41,712 nt of DNA from Paulinella micropora (Eukaryota; Cercozoa; Imbricatea; Euglyphida): the NCBI GenBank assembly GCA_009731375.1, contig BJOX01000052.1, positions 556,626 through 598,337 of the forward strand, given 5' to 3'. Under the pieces are notes generated by a model that saw nothing but the letters and a program-made list of their open reading frames with translations, searched no databases and was not told the DNA's origin. Positions 7,898-17,945 of the stretch are shown here, one piece after another (position 1 is the stretch's first letter; each line of letters opens with the position of its first letter). The translations under genes and the position numbers were made by a program.

Positions 7898-8863
7898 ATG
7901 GACACTGAAGAAAAACTGCTCGTGCCGGAAGAATCGCGGTTTTGTCTCTTTCCCATCAGGCGTCCGGACCTGTATTCATTCTATGAAGCTTCCCTGCGCT
8001 CGTTCTGGACGGCAGACGAGCTTGATCTGAGCCGGGAACAGGCCGATTTCAAGAAATTGAGTGCGGACGAGCAGCATTTTATTAAGATGGTGCTGGGCTT
8101 TTTCGCCTCGAGCGACGGCATCATTCAAGAAAACCTGGCCGCCAATTTTTTGGCCGAAGTGCAATATTCCGAAGCGAGACTTTTTTATTCTTACCAGATC
8201 TTTAATGAGGCCGAACACTCGCGGACCTACAGCCTGTTGATCGATACGATCATCAGCGACCAGCAAGAGAAGGACAAGTTGTTCAATGCGATCACGCAGG
8301 TCCCGACCGTCGCACAAAAAGCCAAGTGGGCGCTACAGTGGCTCAGCCCGGCCCGGTCTTCGTTTGCCGAGCGGCTGGTGGCGTTCGCTTGTGTGGAACT
8401 TGTCCATTTCACCTCCATCTTTTGGCTGAAACAAAAGCATCCGGGCCTGCTGCAAGGCCTGTGCACCAGCAACGAGTTTATTGCGCGGGACGAGACGCAG
8501 CACGGCCTGTTCGCGTGCCACTTGTACAAGCACCACGTGTCGAACAAGCTGCAGATGTCGCGCATTTTCCAGATCGTAGCGGGCTGTGTCGAGGTCGAAC
8601 GCAGGTTCATCAGCGAGTCGCTGCCGGTGGCCCTGTTGGGCCTGAACGCCACGCTGATGGAGCGGTACGTCGAGTTCGTGGCGGACGGCCTGCTGCAGAA
8701 CTTGGGCCTGAGCCAAAAGCTGTACGGAGTGGCCAAGTGTCCCTTGCCCTTCATGGAGCAGCTAGGTGTGGTAGGCAAGACTAACTTTTTCGAGAAAAGA
8801 GTGAGCGAGTACGCGCGGGCGCCGGCCAAGGAGCCGGAATGGGGCCTAGACCAGGACTTCTAG
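7898..8863 (+). CDS. RNR2: Ribonucleotide reductase small subunit (class I R2)
   Basis: The intact protein of 321 residues is close to the usual R2 length. It houses the di-iron/tyrosyl-radical centre that drives reduction of ribonucleotides to deoxyribonucleotides with the large subunit R1. All expected ligands are visible: Asp43 (ELDLS), Glu104 and His107 (NEAEHS), Glu167 (CVELVH), Glu199 and His202 (RDETQHG), with the radical Tyr at 111 (HSRTYSLL). The C-terminal tail GLDQDF matches the R1-docking tail ending in Asp-Phe. No R1 gene is seen in the window, so it must pair with a host or more distant viral R1. The gene ends in TAG, sharing bases with the convergent gene's stop. It is one of the few enzymes here with no damage. 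Confidence 0.95.
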   Translation: MDTEEKLLVPEESRFCLFPIRRPDLYSFYEASLRSFWTADELDLSREQADFKKLSADEQHFIKMVLGFFASSDGIIQENLAANFLAEVQYSEARLFYSYQIFNEAEHSRTYSLLIDTIISDQQEKDKLFNAITQVPTVAQKAKWALQWLSPARSSFAERLVAFACVELVHFTSIFWLKQKHPGLLQGLCTSNEFIARDETQHGLFACHLYKHHVSNKLQMSRIFQIVAGCVEVERRFISESLPVALLGLNATLMERYVEFVADGLLQNLGLSQKLYGVAKCPLPFMEQLGVVGKTNFFEKRVSEYARAPAKEPEWGLDQDF

Positions 8864-9141
8864 CCATTGATGGTGTCAGGCATGTCCACGACCGTCTCTT
8901 CTAGTGCCATTTCGGCCTCGACGGCCGCGTGGGCGGCAGACTCGGCGGCCGCCTCCGCCTCCTCTTCTTGCTGGATCAACTGCTTGATCTGCAGGCGCGT
9001 CTCCCTGCAACCACAGACCTTTTCACAGAGCACAATCTGCAGCTGTAACTTCTCTCGTTCTACTGCCGGGATCCGGCGGCGAGCCAGGCAGGCGGCCAGC
9101 TCGTTCTCGTTCTCGGTTAGTGCTTGTCGCAAAGCGTCCAT
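8860..9141 (-). CDS. Coiled-coil protein, 93 residues
   Basis: The protein starts MDALRQALTENENELAACL and is almost wholly helical. It has a heptad-like first half, a cluster of Cys (VLCEKVCGC) and a Glu/Ala-rich second half (QQEEEAEAAAESAAHAA). No family recognised. The leader on the - strand is AT-rich (TTTTTTAATTAAAAAAG), as for other Region A genes. Its stop overlaps the RNR stop, so the two genes converge tightly. A small structural or scaffold protein is possible. Confidence 0.55.
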   Translation of the reverse strand: MDALRQALTENENELAACLARRRIPAVEREKLQLQIVLCEKVCGCRETRLQIKQLIQQEEEAEAAAESAAHAAVEAEMALEETVVDMPDTING

Positions 9142-12001
9142 TTCTTTTTTAATTAAAAAATACAGACTCGAAAGAAAAAAAAATCAGCCCGGGATCTCCG
9201 TAATAGTCACTCTGCCTCTCGAATAAGCAGTCGAACCGCCGATGACAAGGCTCCATGTGACACTGCCTTGTGTGTCGCCGTAGGCTTCGAACCAGATATA
9301 CTCATTTGCTGCCACTTCCATGATACCCGACAGGCCGGGCGCGGCTAACCGCCCGTTGCCATAAAGCCCATGGGCGCCAACTGACACCTGAAAATTGGCT
9401 TCTGTCTGCTGTACGCCGGTGCTTGACGCGGGTCTCACTGCATTCCTTTCGACCCAGATATCGTAAAAGGCTCCACTGGTCGGCGGGTTGTTGGTAGCAG
9501 CCGCCGAGGTAATAAACCTAAACGAGGCGGTGATCAGCCACTTTCTGGCCATACCGGACGTGTTCTGCCAGGTCGTAAAGCCGTTGGCATGGCTTACGGT
9601 GATGTTGCCGTACACGGGCGCCAGCCTCACTACGCCATCGACCGGGATCTTCCTGCCAGTTCCGCTGGCGACAGTGACGGCCGTGTCACTCGTCAGCCAG
9701 TGGCCACGGTCCCAGGTGCCCAGCTCGAACTGCCCGAGGTCGTTCATTTGGAGCACGCGGTCCGTGCCGGCAGAGGGCAGCGCGGTCGGCAGCTTGAATG
9801 TGTTTTTGCCGCACATGAGCTACCGAGAGAAGAGGTATTAGTCAACGCGAAGCTCGTGATTCTGTACCGGCGCCGCTGGTGCTGGAGCGTAAAGTGTTCG
9901 CCGTACACGTTGCTGCCACCCACGTTGGTAACGGCGTTGTTGGTCGTGTTGATACTCCCGTCTGAGTTGTAGTTGCCGAGGCTAGTCCAGCCATTGGCAG
10001 CGACACCATCGAAAACTCTATAGCTCTCTTGGCCTACGACTGCGGAAGAGTGGCTGAGTACCCAGTTAGGGTCTGTGGTAGGCGTGTAGGCCGACATGGA
10101 AGTCCAGGTCGGCAGCGTCACTGAGCCAGAAGTCACGACCGTGGTGGAAGTGCTCTGGGTCACCATCTGCCCCGCAGAAGTCAGGCTCAGAACGGCGGTC
10201 TGGGCCGGCGTGGAGGCCGGCAACAACGAGCTGGCCGCAAGCTGGCCCGCCGAGTCCAGCGTGACCAAAGACGTCGAGCGGCAGGCTAGCAGGCACTTTG
10301 ACAGAAGAGGCGGCTAGCTGCCCTCCGCTGGACAGGGAGACGAAGGACGTGTTGGACGGCAGCGCGCTAGGCAGACTCAGCGCGACGGCCCCGGTGCTCG
10401 CGATAGTGGAGGTGCCGATCGTCAGTGGCGACATGTGTGCGTACGATTCCGGGGTCGAGCCGAACACGATATAACCATCAGCGTCGATCGCGAATGCCTG
10501 TTTCCCTGTCCAAAACCTAGGCCTGATCTCCGCAATGCGAAAAACCCATTTCCGCCCGCGTTGACATAGAGCGATTCTGTGACAAAGCGATAGACTTTGT
10601 AGTAGCCCTGGCTGGTGAGCGTGAAGGTTCTGTAAACCTCGCTGGTTAGCCAAGTAGGCATGTCGCTGCCGGAACGATACAACTCGGTCCAAGTGGCAGG
10701 GGTAGCGGACGCCTCGTTAGAGCCAAACACTGCTATCCGCCGGGGCCAGGTACAGAACTGGTAGGTAGGATCACCAGTCGGATCCCGGCGAGGGTACCAG
10801 TCAAAGTCCTTCAGTCGCATGCTAGTCCCGTCCACGAGGCGCAGCTGGAACCATTCTCCTTGTACCCCATTAGTCGACTGCACCGTGTAGCCGGCACCCG
10901 TGACAAGTGATGCAGTGTAGATTCCGCTGCTGTTGTAAAATATCTTGCTTATCCAGCCGGTTTCTGCCGGATTACTAACATTATTATCAAACATTCTCCA
11001 CGGCTGCCAAATATCGCCCCAACCGGTTTCATAACTCGAGGCTGTCAATGACCACGTGGCGCTGTTAGACGAGGCGTTGCTCCAGACAGGGAACGAGTAC
11101 GGCGTTAACGAGGTCGCGGCACCCGTGCCCGAGTTGCCGCTGCTGTCCAGCGTGACCAGGGCCGTCTGTCCGGCAGAGGGCAGAGACACTGGCAGCTTCA
11201 GCGCAGAAGCACTTAGCAGGTCTGCGTAGGCCTTGTTGGCAGCGTCAGTGCTAACGAGCGGCGCCGCCATGTTCTTGATCGCGGGGCACGAGGTGTAGTC
11301 AAAGCCAAAGTGGTTGATTCCGCACCAGCTAGAACTCCCTCCTGCCTTGATAGAAGCAACCACGATGGCCACGTACCGGGCGGCCCTAGCGTTGTCTGTC
11401 GGCGCGAGAGTGATGGAAGTGCCATCGACAAAGGTGTACGAGCCAGTGTGCCACAGCGTCCAGGCAGTGCCGTCTAACGACGTGCCCACCTGCCATGTCT
11501 TTGGCGATTTATCCAGACCGCTGGACTGGGCTTGCAGGTAGTACTGTTGCAGGACGACACCGGTGCCAAAATCTAGCTGGAGCCACTCTCCGGAGTACGC
11601 TACACCCGAAAACGTTTTGCTGGAACTGGAAGTGTAGGCGCCGCTCGTGGCATTGTAGGTACTGGTGTTGCTCTGCCAAGAAAAGTTCGAGCCCGTATTG
11701 AAGCCGTCGTACGGATTGCCGTTCCCGGAAGTGGACGCACTCGCGACCAGGCCGTTCCAGCTGTTGCTCGTCATGCTGTCAGGCTTCTTCACGTACGAAG
11801 TGGCTACAAGGCTCAGACCATGAGCGATAGCCTGGTCCCCGTACAGCAGCGCGCCGTCGGAGCCCAGCGACACCAAGCTAGTACTGCTTGGTAGAGCGGT
11901 TGGCAGCTTGAGTGCAGAAGTGCCAGAGGCTGGAGCTGAACCGGGTGCTGGAGCATCCCGCCCCGTTGAGTGATAGCGAGCTAGCAGCGCCTGTCGCAAG
12001 C

Positions 12002-12330
12002 TGGCCACCGGAGTCGAGTGTCACTAGCGAAGTGCTGCCCGGCAGGGCTGTCGGCAGCTTGAGTGCAGAGGAGCCAGAGGCTGGAGCGGAAAGGCTGCTG
12101 GTGCCGCCCGCCCCCCGCTGAGTGACGGTGAGCTAGCAGCCCCTGTCGCTAGTTGGCCACCGGAGTCGAGTGTCACTAGCGAAGTGCTGCCCGGCAGGGC
12201 TGTCGGCAGCTTGAGTGCAGAGGAGCCAGAGGCTGGAGCGGAAAGCGTGCTGGTGCCTCCAGCCCAGTGACAGCGAGCTAGCAGCCCCTGTCGCGAGCTG
12301 GCCACCGGAATCGAGTGTCAACAGTGACGT
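12002..12330. repeat. Near-identical tandem repeat of about 160 bp inside the fibre gene
   Basis: A block starting GCCACCGGAGTCGAGTGTCA at 12002 recurs almost exactly at 12162, and a diverged third copy begins at about 12300. Each encodes the ALKLPTALPGSTSLVTLDS linker plus SLSAPASGS. The frames disagree between copies because of indels in the C/G-rich part of each unit. Confidence 0.75.
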
Positions 12331-12715
12331 GCTTCCAGGCAGTGACGCCGGTACTTTGAGCGCAGACGCACCTACCTGGCCCGCGCTCGTCAAGGAAACG
12401 AGTGACGTGCTGGCGGGCAGCGAAAGCGGGAGTGTAAATTTAGAGGCGGTGAGTTCGCCGGTCGTGCTGTTCCACTGTGTTGCCTTCTCGCTGGTAGTAG
12501 AATCGGCGCCCGACCTCATCGGCTTGATATAAGCAGCATCAGTGCTAGCTGACACTAATTCGGCGCCCGTGGCGTTCAGCACGATCGAGCGGGATGTCGC
12601 TGCCTTTGCTCGGTAGCCTATTGCGACTGATTCTTGAGCGGCAGCATCCGTGATAGCCGTACTGCCGATCCCAACCGACCGTACGCCGAGCGTACCAGCA
12701 TAGGCACCGACAAAG

Positions 12716-12725
12716 NNNNNNNNNN
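12716..12725. other. Assembly gap of 10 N
   Basis: The gap sits in the YadA-like repeat. The bases on either side (TAGCATAGGCACCGACA) are duplicated, so the gap probably marks a collapsed or misjoined repeat unit. Confidence 0.9.
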
Positions 12726-14366
12726 TAGCATAGGCACCGACAGAGACTGACGAATTGCCTTGTGTGCTCTCCGCGGAGTAGGCACCGATCGCGACGGCGA
12801 GAGCTGACTGGCCAGAGTATCCCGCCCGGTAGCCAGCAGCAACTCCAAACTGGCCCTGTCCACTCGCGCCTGCTTGAGTGCCTATTGCGACTGCGAATGG
12901 CTGCTGTCCATCGCCCGCGGAAGTCCCGATCGCTACACTGTCTCCTCCTTTGAAGCCAGTGGCACCGGTAGCGAACTGGCCCGCGCTGTCGAGCGTGACG
13001 AACTGCTTGGTGCCCGCGCTGGGCAGGGCCACAGGCAGCTTGAGCGCGACGGAGCCAGTGGCAGGCGCGGAAAGCGTGCTGTCGCCACCCACTCCCGTCA
13101 GCTTGAGCGTCGATGAGTTCACTAGGTTAGCCAGCGACACTTGGTGCGGGTTACTGTAGTTCGTCGTGTGTGACTTGAAGGCAGTAGTAGTAGGTGCTCC
13201 GACTTGGGCGGCCGTGACTTGGTGAGGGTTGGTGTAGGTTGTTAAATGGCTGCTTAGGCCTAGCACGCCGTCTGGATCGACCGTCACCAGCTGCGCGGTC
13301 GAGGCTGGCAGGGGGTTAGGCAGCCTCGCGAGAGTGTCAGGAATCGTCGTGATAGTGTAGTCGGTGTCCATGAGCACGATTGCGCCATTGCCGCTAGGAG
13401 CCAAAGACGGCTGCTTGAGCGTCCTGTCCTTGACCGCAAAGATCGAGCCATCTGGGTCCATGATCACGACACAGTCGTTTTGGGTAGGCATGATCGACGG
13501 GAACTTCACCACCCTGGGGACAGCTGCGAGGCCTTGGTCGGATAACTAGTGTTCTCGATGCAGCCGGCATTGTACAGCTGGTAGTCGAAGGCCAGGCTCC
13601 GCGTGTACCAAACCCCCGCCCCGTTGTTTTTGGTGCAGATTACACGCAAGTATCTGGCGTACTCGGCCGCTGTCGCTGGCGTGAACGTGCGCAGGCTGTC
13701 GCCTACAAAGGTCTGGGCCGTCTGGCTGTCCCAAGTGAACCACCGGCTGCCGTCCGCGCTATAAACGACTACCCAGTCTCTGGGCGCAGTGATGGCGCCC
13801 GCGGACGTGACGTGGTAAGCAGTCAGTCTAGCGTGCTGGCCCAGATCGAGCTGGAGCCACGCGCCTACCACCGTGAGATTATCGACCACCGTCTCGATCA
13901 TGCCAGTGTAGTTGTTGCCGCTGTAGCTGTCGGGAGCGGTTGTGCCCCACAAGGTCAAGAAGTCGCTGTCAAAGGCTAGGAAGGCCTGGGTGGAATTGCT
14001 AGAGGCTGAGGCCACAAAGCCTGTGGAGTTGTTAGAAGTCATTCCGGCCGGCTGGTTAACTTTGGCTTCGGTGTCCAGCGTCAAGGTAATCAGGTCGGCT
14101 AAATCGACCAAGTGCGGGTTCCCGGACGTAATCAGTCTGTGAGCGGTGTTGAGGGCTACCGCGTCATTCGCGGCCACGCCGCCTGTTGCCCATCTCACGC
14201 CCCCGTCACCGTCCGAGACAAGGACGTCGCCGTTCTGTCCGTCAACCGGCAGCACAAAGTCGTCGGTCGCACCGTCGAGCCGGCGGCGTTTGTAGGACCT
14301 AGCCACTTCCATTTTGCCCCCCTTTGCTGCTTTAAGAGAACAAGAGAATAAGTTTTTTTTAACTGT

Positions 14367-14585
14367 TTACAAGATCTCGTCCAGGAAATTGTCAACGAAG
14401 CGCATCCGCTCCGCTCAAGTGTCTCCGCCGGGGACGTCTCGCGCGGGGTTGATGCAGGCGACGTCGCCATAGGGCCTGCAGACGAGCGATGCAAGATCCT
14501 TGGGGTCGCCTCTTTTCCCTGTCCCTGACCAATACAGCTGGCCTTCGAAAAAGCAGGCGCCACAGGTAGGACAAACAGCTAGCAT
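14367..14585 (-). pseudogene. Small zinc-ribbon-like protein with an in-frame TGA
   Basis: From ATG 14585 the protein starts MLAVCPTCGACFFEGQ and holds further Cys residues (LASLVCRPYG, VACINPARD), a spacing compatible with one zinc-binding module. A TGA at 14417-14415 follows PGGDT. The same frame then continues with AERMRFVDNFLDEIL to TAA at 14369-14367. The TGA sits where Trp would fit, so a TGG to TGA change is plausible. It lies 54 bp upstream of the fibre start on the same strand. Function unknown. Confidence 0.45.
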
Positions 14586-14660
14586 TATCGACCACACTTG
14601 TACCGCGCTTCAATGATAAAGCAGAGAAGAAAAAATCAGTGCAGAGCCAGACCCCGGCGA

Positions 14661-14846
14661 ACAGCCAAGGGCGCCCATCCTACTCTTTCTAAACACAATG
14701 CGGTGGTTCGTTTTTGACCCCTGCGCCACTCATCTAATAGTATACACTTGCTGGTCAAGGTCAAAAACGAACCACCCGATTCAAAAGCGCGCGGGCAGCC
14801 AAGGGCGCCCACCCTACTCTTTCTAAACACAATGCGGTGGTTCGTT
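14661..14846. repeat. 136-bp-period direct duplication leading into the palindrome array
   Basis: The segment at about 14661-14710 (AGCCAAGGGCGCCCA, then CTACTCTTTCTAAACACAAT) recurs with one or two changes at 14797-14846. Each copy is followed by a palindrome of the array, so the duplicated unit is leader plus palindrome. Confidence 0.8.
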
Positions 14847-14904
14847 TTTGGATTTGCGCCACCCATCTTATAAGAGTACACTTTCTGGTCAAGGTCAAAA
14901 ACGA

Positions 14905-14980
14905 ACCACCGCCACCGCCACCGGCGGCAGCGGTGGCGCCGGCGGCGGCGGTGGCAGCGGCGGCGGCGGCACCGGCGGTG
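14905..14980. repeat. GGC/GCC-rich low-complexity spacer
   Basis: About 70 bp of GCCACC then GGCGGC/GGTGGC triplets between the second and third palindromes. The two halves are partly complementary, so this stretch too can fold back on itself. Confidence 0.7.
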
Positions 14981-15295
14981 GTTCGTTTCTGGCACCTGCG
15001 CCGCCCAGTCATCTTATAAGAGTACACTTTCTGGTCAAGGTCAAAAACGAACCACTCTCCGGTGCCACCTGCACCGGATTCCAACCACGGAAAGGCGCGC
15101 CAACATCGGTGGCACAAACGTGCCTACCAGGTATATATACCCCGTACTTTCTAGGTAAGGACAGGTTCGAACCACTCATTTTCCCGGGAAGCTTTCCGCC
15201 AATAAAAAAAAATCGGTGGTTCGAACGTGCCTGCCAGGTATCTATAGCCTGTACTTTCTAGGTAAGGGCAAATTCGAACCACCACCACAAAAAAA

Positions 15296-15396
15296 AGAGG
15301 CGGGGAAGGGCCACCCACCTACTACCCTAGTGACCAACTCAGTGTGCCACTAGTGCACTTGGCTGGTCACCGGTGGGCTCCCCACCCCCCTCTTTT
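15296..15396. repeat. Type C palindrome, copy 1
   Basis: A long imperfect palindrome centred on CACTAGTG. Left arm runs through GGGG...CCACCCACCTACTACC...GTGACCA; right arm through TGGTCAC...GGTGGG...CCCC. It fills the space between type A units at 15283 and 15402. Confidence 0.7.
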
Positions 15397-15574
15397 TATG
15401 TGTGGTTCGAACGCGCCTACCAAGTATCTATAGCCTGTACTTTCTAGGCAAGGACAGGTTCGAACCACTCGTTTTCCCGGGGAGTTTTCCGTGAAAAAAC
15501 AGTGGTTCGAACGCGCCCGACAGGTAACTATAGAGTGCTATCTATGGTCAAGGGCAAATTCGAACCACCCACAA

Positions 15575-15740
15575 AAAAGAGGTGGGAGGAAACAGGGGGG
15601 GAGGCTACCCACCTACTACCCCAGTGATCAACTCAGTATGCCACTAGTGCACTTGGCTGGTCACTGGGGTGGTAGGTGGTGGGCCTCCCCCCTCCTCTGT
15701 CTTCCTCTGCCTTCTCCTGTGCCACTTCTGCCTCTTTTTT
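15575..15740. repeat. Type C palindrome, copy 2
   Basis: Same design as copy 1, with arms of roughly 50 bp (GAGGTGGGAGG...CTACCCACCTACTACCCC against GGGGTGGTAGGTGGTGGG...CCTCCTCT) around CACTAGTG. It separates the type A units at 15568 and 15747. Confidence 0.7.
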
Positions 15741-16017
15741 TGGTGTGTGGTTCGAACGCGCCTACCAGGTATCTATAGCCTGTACTTTCTAGGTAAGGCC
15801 AGATTCGAACCACTCATTTTCCCGGGAAGTTTCCAGTGAAAAAAACTGTGGTTCGAACGTGCCTGACAGGTATCTATAGAGTGCTATCTATGGTCAAGGA
15901 CAAATTCGAACCACTCATTTTCACGGGAAGTTTTCCGTGAAAAAAAACTGTGGTTCGAACCTGCCTGACAGGTATCTATAGAGAGCTATCTATGGGTAAG
16001 GGCAAATCCGAACCACC

Positions 16018-16142
16018 CACAAAAAACAGGCGGGGAGGGGCAGGGGGGGGGCCACCCACCTACCACCCCAGTGACTAGACAAGTGTACACTGGTTTGGTC
16101 ATTAGGGTAGTAGGTGGGTGGCTCCCCCTGCCTCTTTTTTTG
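16018..16142. repeat. Type C palindrome, copy 3
   Basis: Arms CCACCCACCTACCACCC and GGGTAGTAGGTGGGTGG surround a diverged centre (GACTAGACAAGTGTACACTG). It lies between the last two type A units. A-C and A-B alternation is kept through the array; small type B palindromes (TTTTCACGG...CCGTGAAAA) lie at about 15175-15205, 15469-15500, 15814-15846 and 15914-15949. Confidence 0.65.
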
Positions 16143-16253
16143 GGTGGTTCGAACGCGGCCCCTAACACTTATAGAGTAACCCTCTCTGGTCAAGGCCGAT
16201 TTCGAACCACGACCGTTACGCGACACCGGGGTGTAACAGGTGTAGCCAGGGTA

Positions 16254-16358
16254 GGGGGGGGGGGGNNNNNNNNNNNNNNNNNNNNNNNNNNNNNNNNNNN
16301 NNNNNNNNNNNNNNNNNNNNNNNNNNNNNNNNNNNNNNNNNNNNNNNNNNNNNNNNNN

Positions 16359-16391
<33 letters not shown>
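16254..16391. other. Long G-homopolymer around an assembly gap
   Basis: About a dozen G, then 93 N (about 16266-16358), then more than 30 G. The flanks carry short GGTGTAGCCA repeats. The true G-run length is unknown. The tract could form G-quadruplexes and probably caused the gap. Confidence 0.85.
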
Positions 16392-16392
<1 letters not shown>

Positions 16393-16829
16393 AGCCAGTG
16401 CAGGTGTAGCCAGCGTGTAACTGGTGTAGCCACGTCCCCAGTACCTGTGGTGAGTGGTGTGTGTGAGAGTACGCACACGCCAAAAGCTAAGCTAGCTGTC
16501 ACGACTGTCGGCCAGTGCCAGCTTGCTTAAAAATTTTTTACGGTGGAACCGTTATTTTTATATAATATTTTTCAGAAAACCCGCACTTGTGGGACGGGTC
16601 CGGTGCCACCGCCCACCACAAAACCACCTGTGGCACCGGCGACCACAAAAATGCGAAAACCCGGCTGGTGGCACCACAGGCGGGTATTACCCTAGTTGTG
16701 GATGCTGATCACGAATGCCACTTTTCCCTTCGCGGATACGGTACAAAAAGGCAATAGATTATCCCACTAGGACAAAAATGGCATTTTGTTTTATCAGGCA
16801 TATCGATATTTTTTTGAAAATATTTATGA
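16392..16829. other. Non-coding stretch, no gene seen
   Basis: Contains GTAGCCA repeats (to about 16430), a GT-rich patch, and at 16575-16690 several inverted GGTGCCACC/GGTGGCACC words among CCACAAAA repeats. No convincing ORF. Confidence 0.6.
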
Positions 16830-17606
16830 TACATCTATGTATGTATGTATATGTATGTATGTCATGTATGTACCCCCCATGTAGCACGTGACTGCCCCCA
16901 TGGAAGCATGCATGTATGCATGTATGTATGTATATGTATGTATGTATGTATATGTATGTATGTATATGTATGTATTGTATGTAATGTATGTCATGTATGT
17001 ACCCCCCATGTAGCCCGTGACTGACCCCATGGAAGCATGCATGTATGCATGTATATGTATGTATGTATGTATGTATGTAATGTATGTAATGTATGTCATG
17101 TATGTACCCCCCATGTAGCCCGTGACTGCCCCCATGGAAGCATGCATGTATGCATGCATGTACGTATATGTAATATATGTAATGTATGTCATGTATGTCA
17201 TGTATGTATCCCCCATGTAGCCTGTGACTGCCCCCATGGAAGCATGCATGTATGCATGTATATGTATGTATATGTATGTATGTATGTAATGTATGTAATG
17301 TATGTCATGTATGTACCCCCCATGTAGCCTGTGACTGCCCCCATGGAAGAGCATGTATGCATGCATGTATGTATATGTATGTATATGTAATGTATGTAAT
17401 GTATGTCATGTATGTACCCCCAATGTAGCCTGTGACTGCCTCCCTGGAAGCATGCATGTTTGTATCTATGTATGTATATGTATGAATGTATGTATATGTA
17501 TGTATGTATATGTACGTATGTATGTATGTATGTATGTATATGTATATGTATGTAATGTATGTCATGTATGTACCCCCCATGTAGCCTGTGACTGCCCCCT
17601 GGAAGC
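16830..17606. repeat. Minisatellite, about seven units of 100-155 bp
   Basis: Each unit has a conserved block (CCCCCCATGTAGCC, then GTGACTGCCCCCATGGAAGC) followed by variable CATG/TATG tetranucleotides ending GTCATGTATGTA. The blocks start at about 16872, 17001, 17106, 17210, 17315, 17416 and 17572. Long ORFs here are by-products of the repeat. Confidence 0.9.
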
Positions 17607-17635
17607 TACGTAGCACGCTGCATTTTGCACGCAGA

Positions 17636-17637
17636 CC

Positions 17638-17686
<49 letters not shown>

Positions 17687-17794
17687 GGATAGATAGATAG
17701 ATGGATAGATAAATAGATGGATAGATGGATAGATAGATGCATGGATAGATAGATAGATAGATTGATAGATGCATGGATAGATAGATAGAGGATG

Positions 17795-17825
<31 letters not shown>

Positions 17826-17859
17826 GGATAGATAGATAGATAGATAATTAGATAGATGG

Positions 17860-17945
<86 letters not shown>
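17636..17945. repeat. GATA microsatellite with GATG variants and a TA run
   Basis: TAGA/GATA tetranucleotides, with GGATA and GCATG interruptions and a (TA)n tract near 17864-17898. Confidence 0.95.

Larger units (their letters stand above)
9184..14312 (-). pseudogene. Large modular fibre/adhesin gene broken by about seven frameshifts
   Basis: From ATG 14312 leftward, successive frames carry one continuous modular protein of roughly 1,700 residues. In order: a short head (MEVARSYKRRRLDG); an NPHxV fibre motif; a discoidin/F5-8C-like domain (13560-14060); more NPHQV motifs; a YadA-head-like collagenous repeat (AVAIGTQAG, SVSVGAYA, SIVLNATG; about 12540-12960); many copies of a 20-residue linker (LPxxLPSSTSLVxLDSxGQLA); two or three further discoidin-like domains (11240-11800, 10540-11070, 9850-10090); and a C1q/TNF-like C-terminal beta domain (9184-9600). 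Such proteins bind host-surface carbohydrate or protein. Frame changes fall near 13510, 12270, 12105, 11960, 10550, 10275 and 9820, mostly at short G/C or T/A runs. A 10-N gap lies at 12716-12725. The product as written is several fragments. Confidence 0.65.
14702..16210. repeat. Array of 11 related palindromes (type A)
   Basis: Units of 65-80 bp have complementary arms GGTGGTTCG... and ...CGAACCACC: 14702-14776, 14836-14910, 14977-15055, 15107-15176 (left arm decayed), 15215-15283, 15402-15468, 15502-15568, 15747-15813, 15848-15913, 15950-16016 and 16143-16210. The first three have long arms (GGTTCGTTTTTGACC type); later ones have GTGGTTCGAAC arms. All share an asymmetric core, TATA(A/G)AGT or TATAGCCTGT followed by a CT(A/G)G(T)CAAGG-like block. 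The units alternate with two other palindrome types. No ORF of interest is present. The function is unknown. Confidence 0.85.

Noticed and set aside
7857-7900. Alternative upstream ATG at 7857 for the RNR gene
   Set aside because: It is in a different frame from the RNR ORF, and its frame encodes no R2-like sequence.
4897-14417. Genetic code with TGA as Trp (or TAG as Gln) to explain in-frame stops
   Set aside because: Intact genes in the same region end in TGA, and others in TAG at tail-to-tail overlaps, and readthrough of those would run into unrelated sequence. Single substitutions are simpler.
14702-16210. CRISPR-like array of regular repeats
   Set aside because: The repeats are themselves long palindromes with conserved asymmetric cores and variable lengths. 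The intervals are other palindromes, not unique spacers of even size, and no cas genes are present.
15215-16210. tRNA or tRNA-like genes, because GGTTCGAAC resembles a T-loop/B box
   Set aside because: No D-arm, anticodon arm or acceptor pairing is seen. The motif appears on both arms of a simple hairpin.
16824-17742. ORFs of 145-180 codons in the CATG/TATG minisatellite
   Set aside because: They are Tyr/Ile/Met/His repeats generated by the tetranucleotide units, open only because the repeat lacks stops in that frame.
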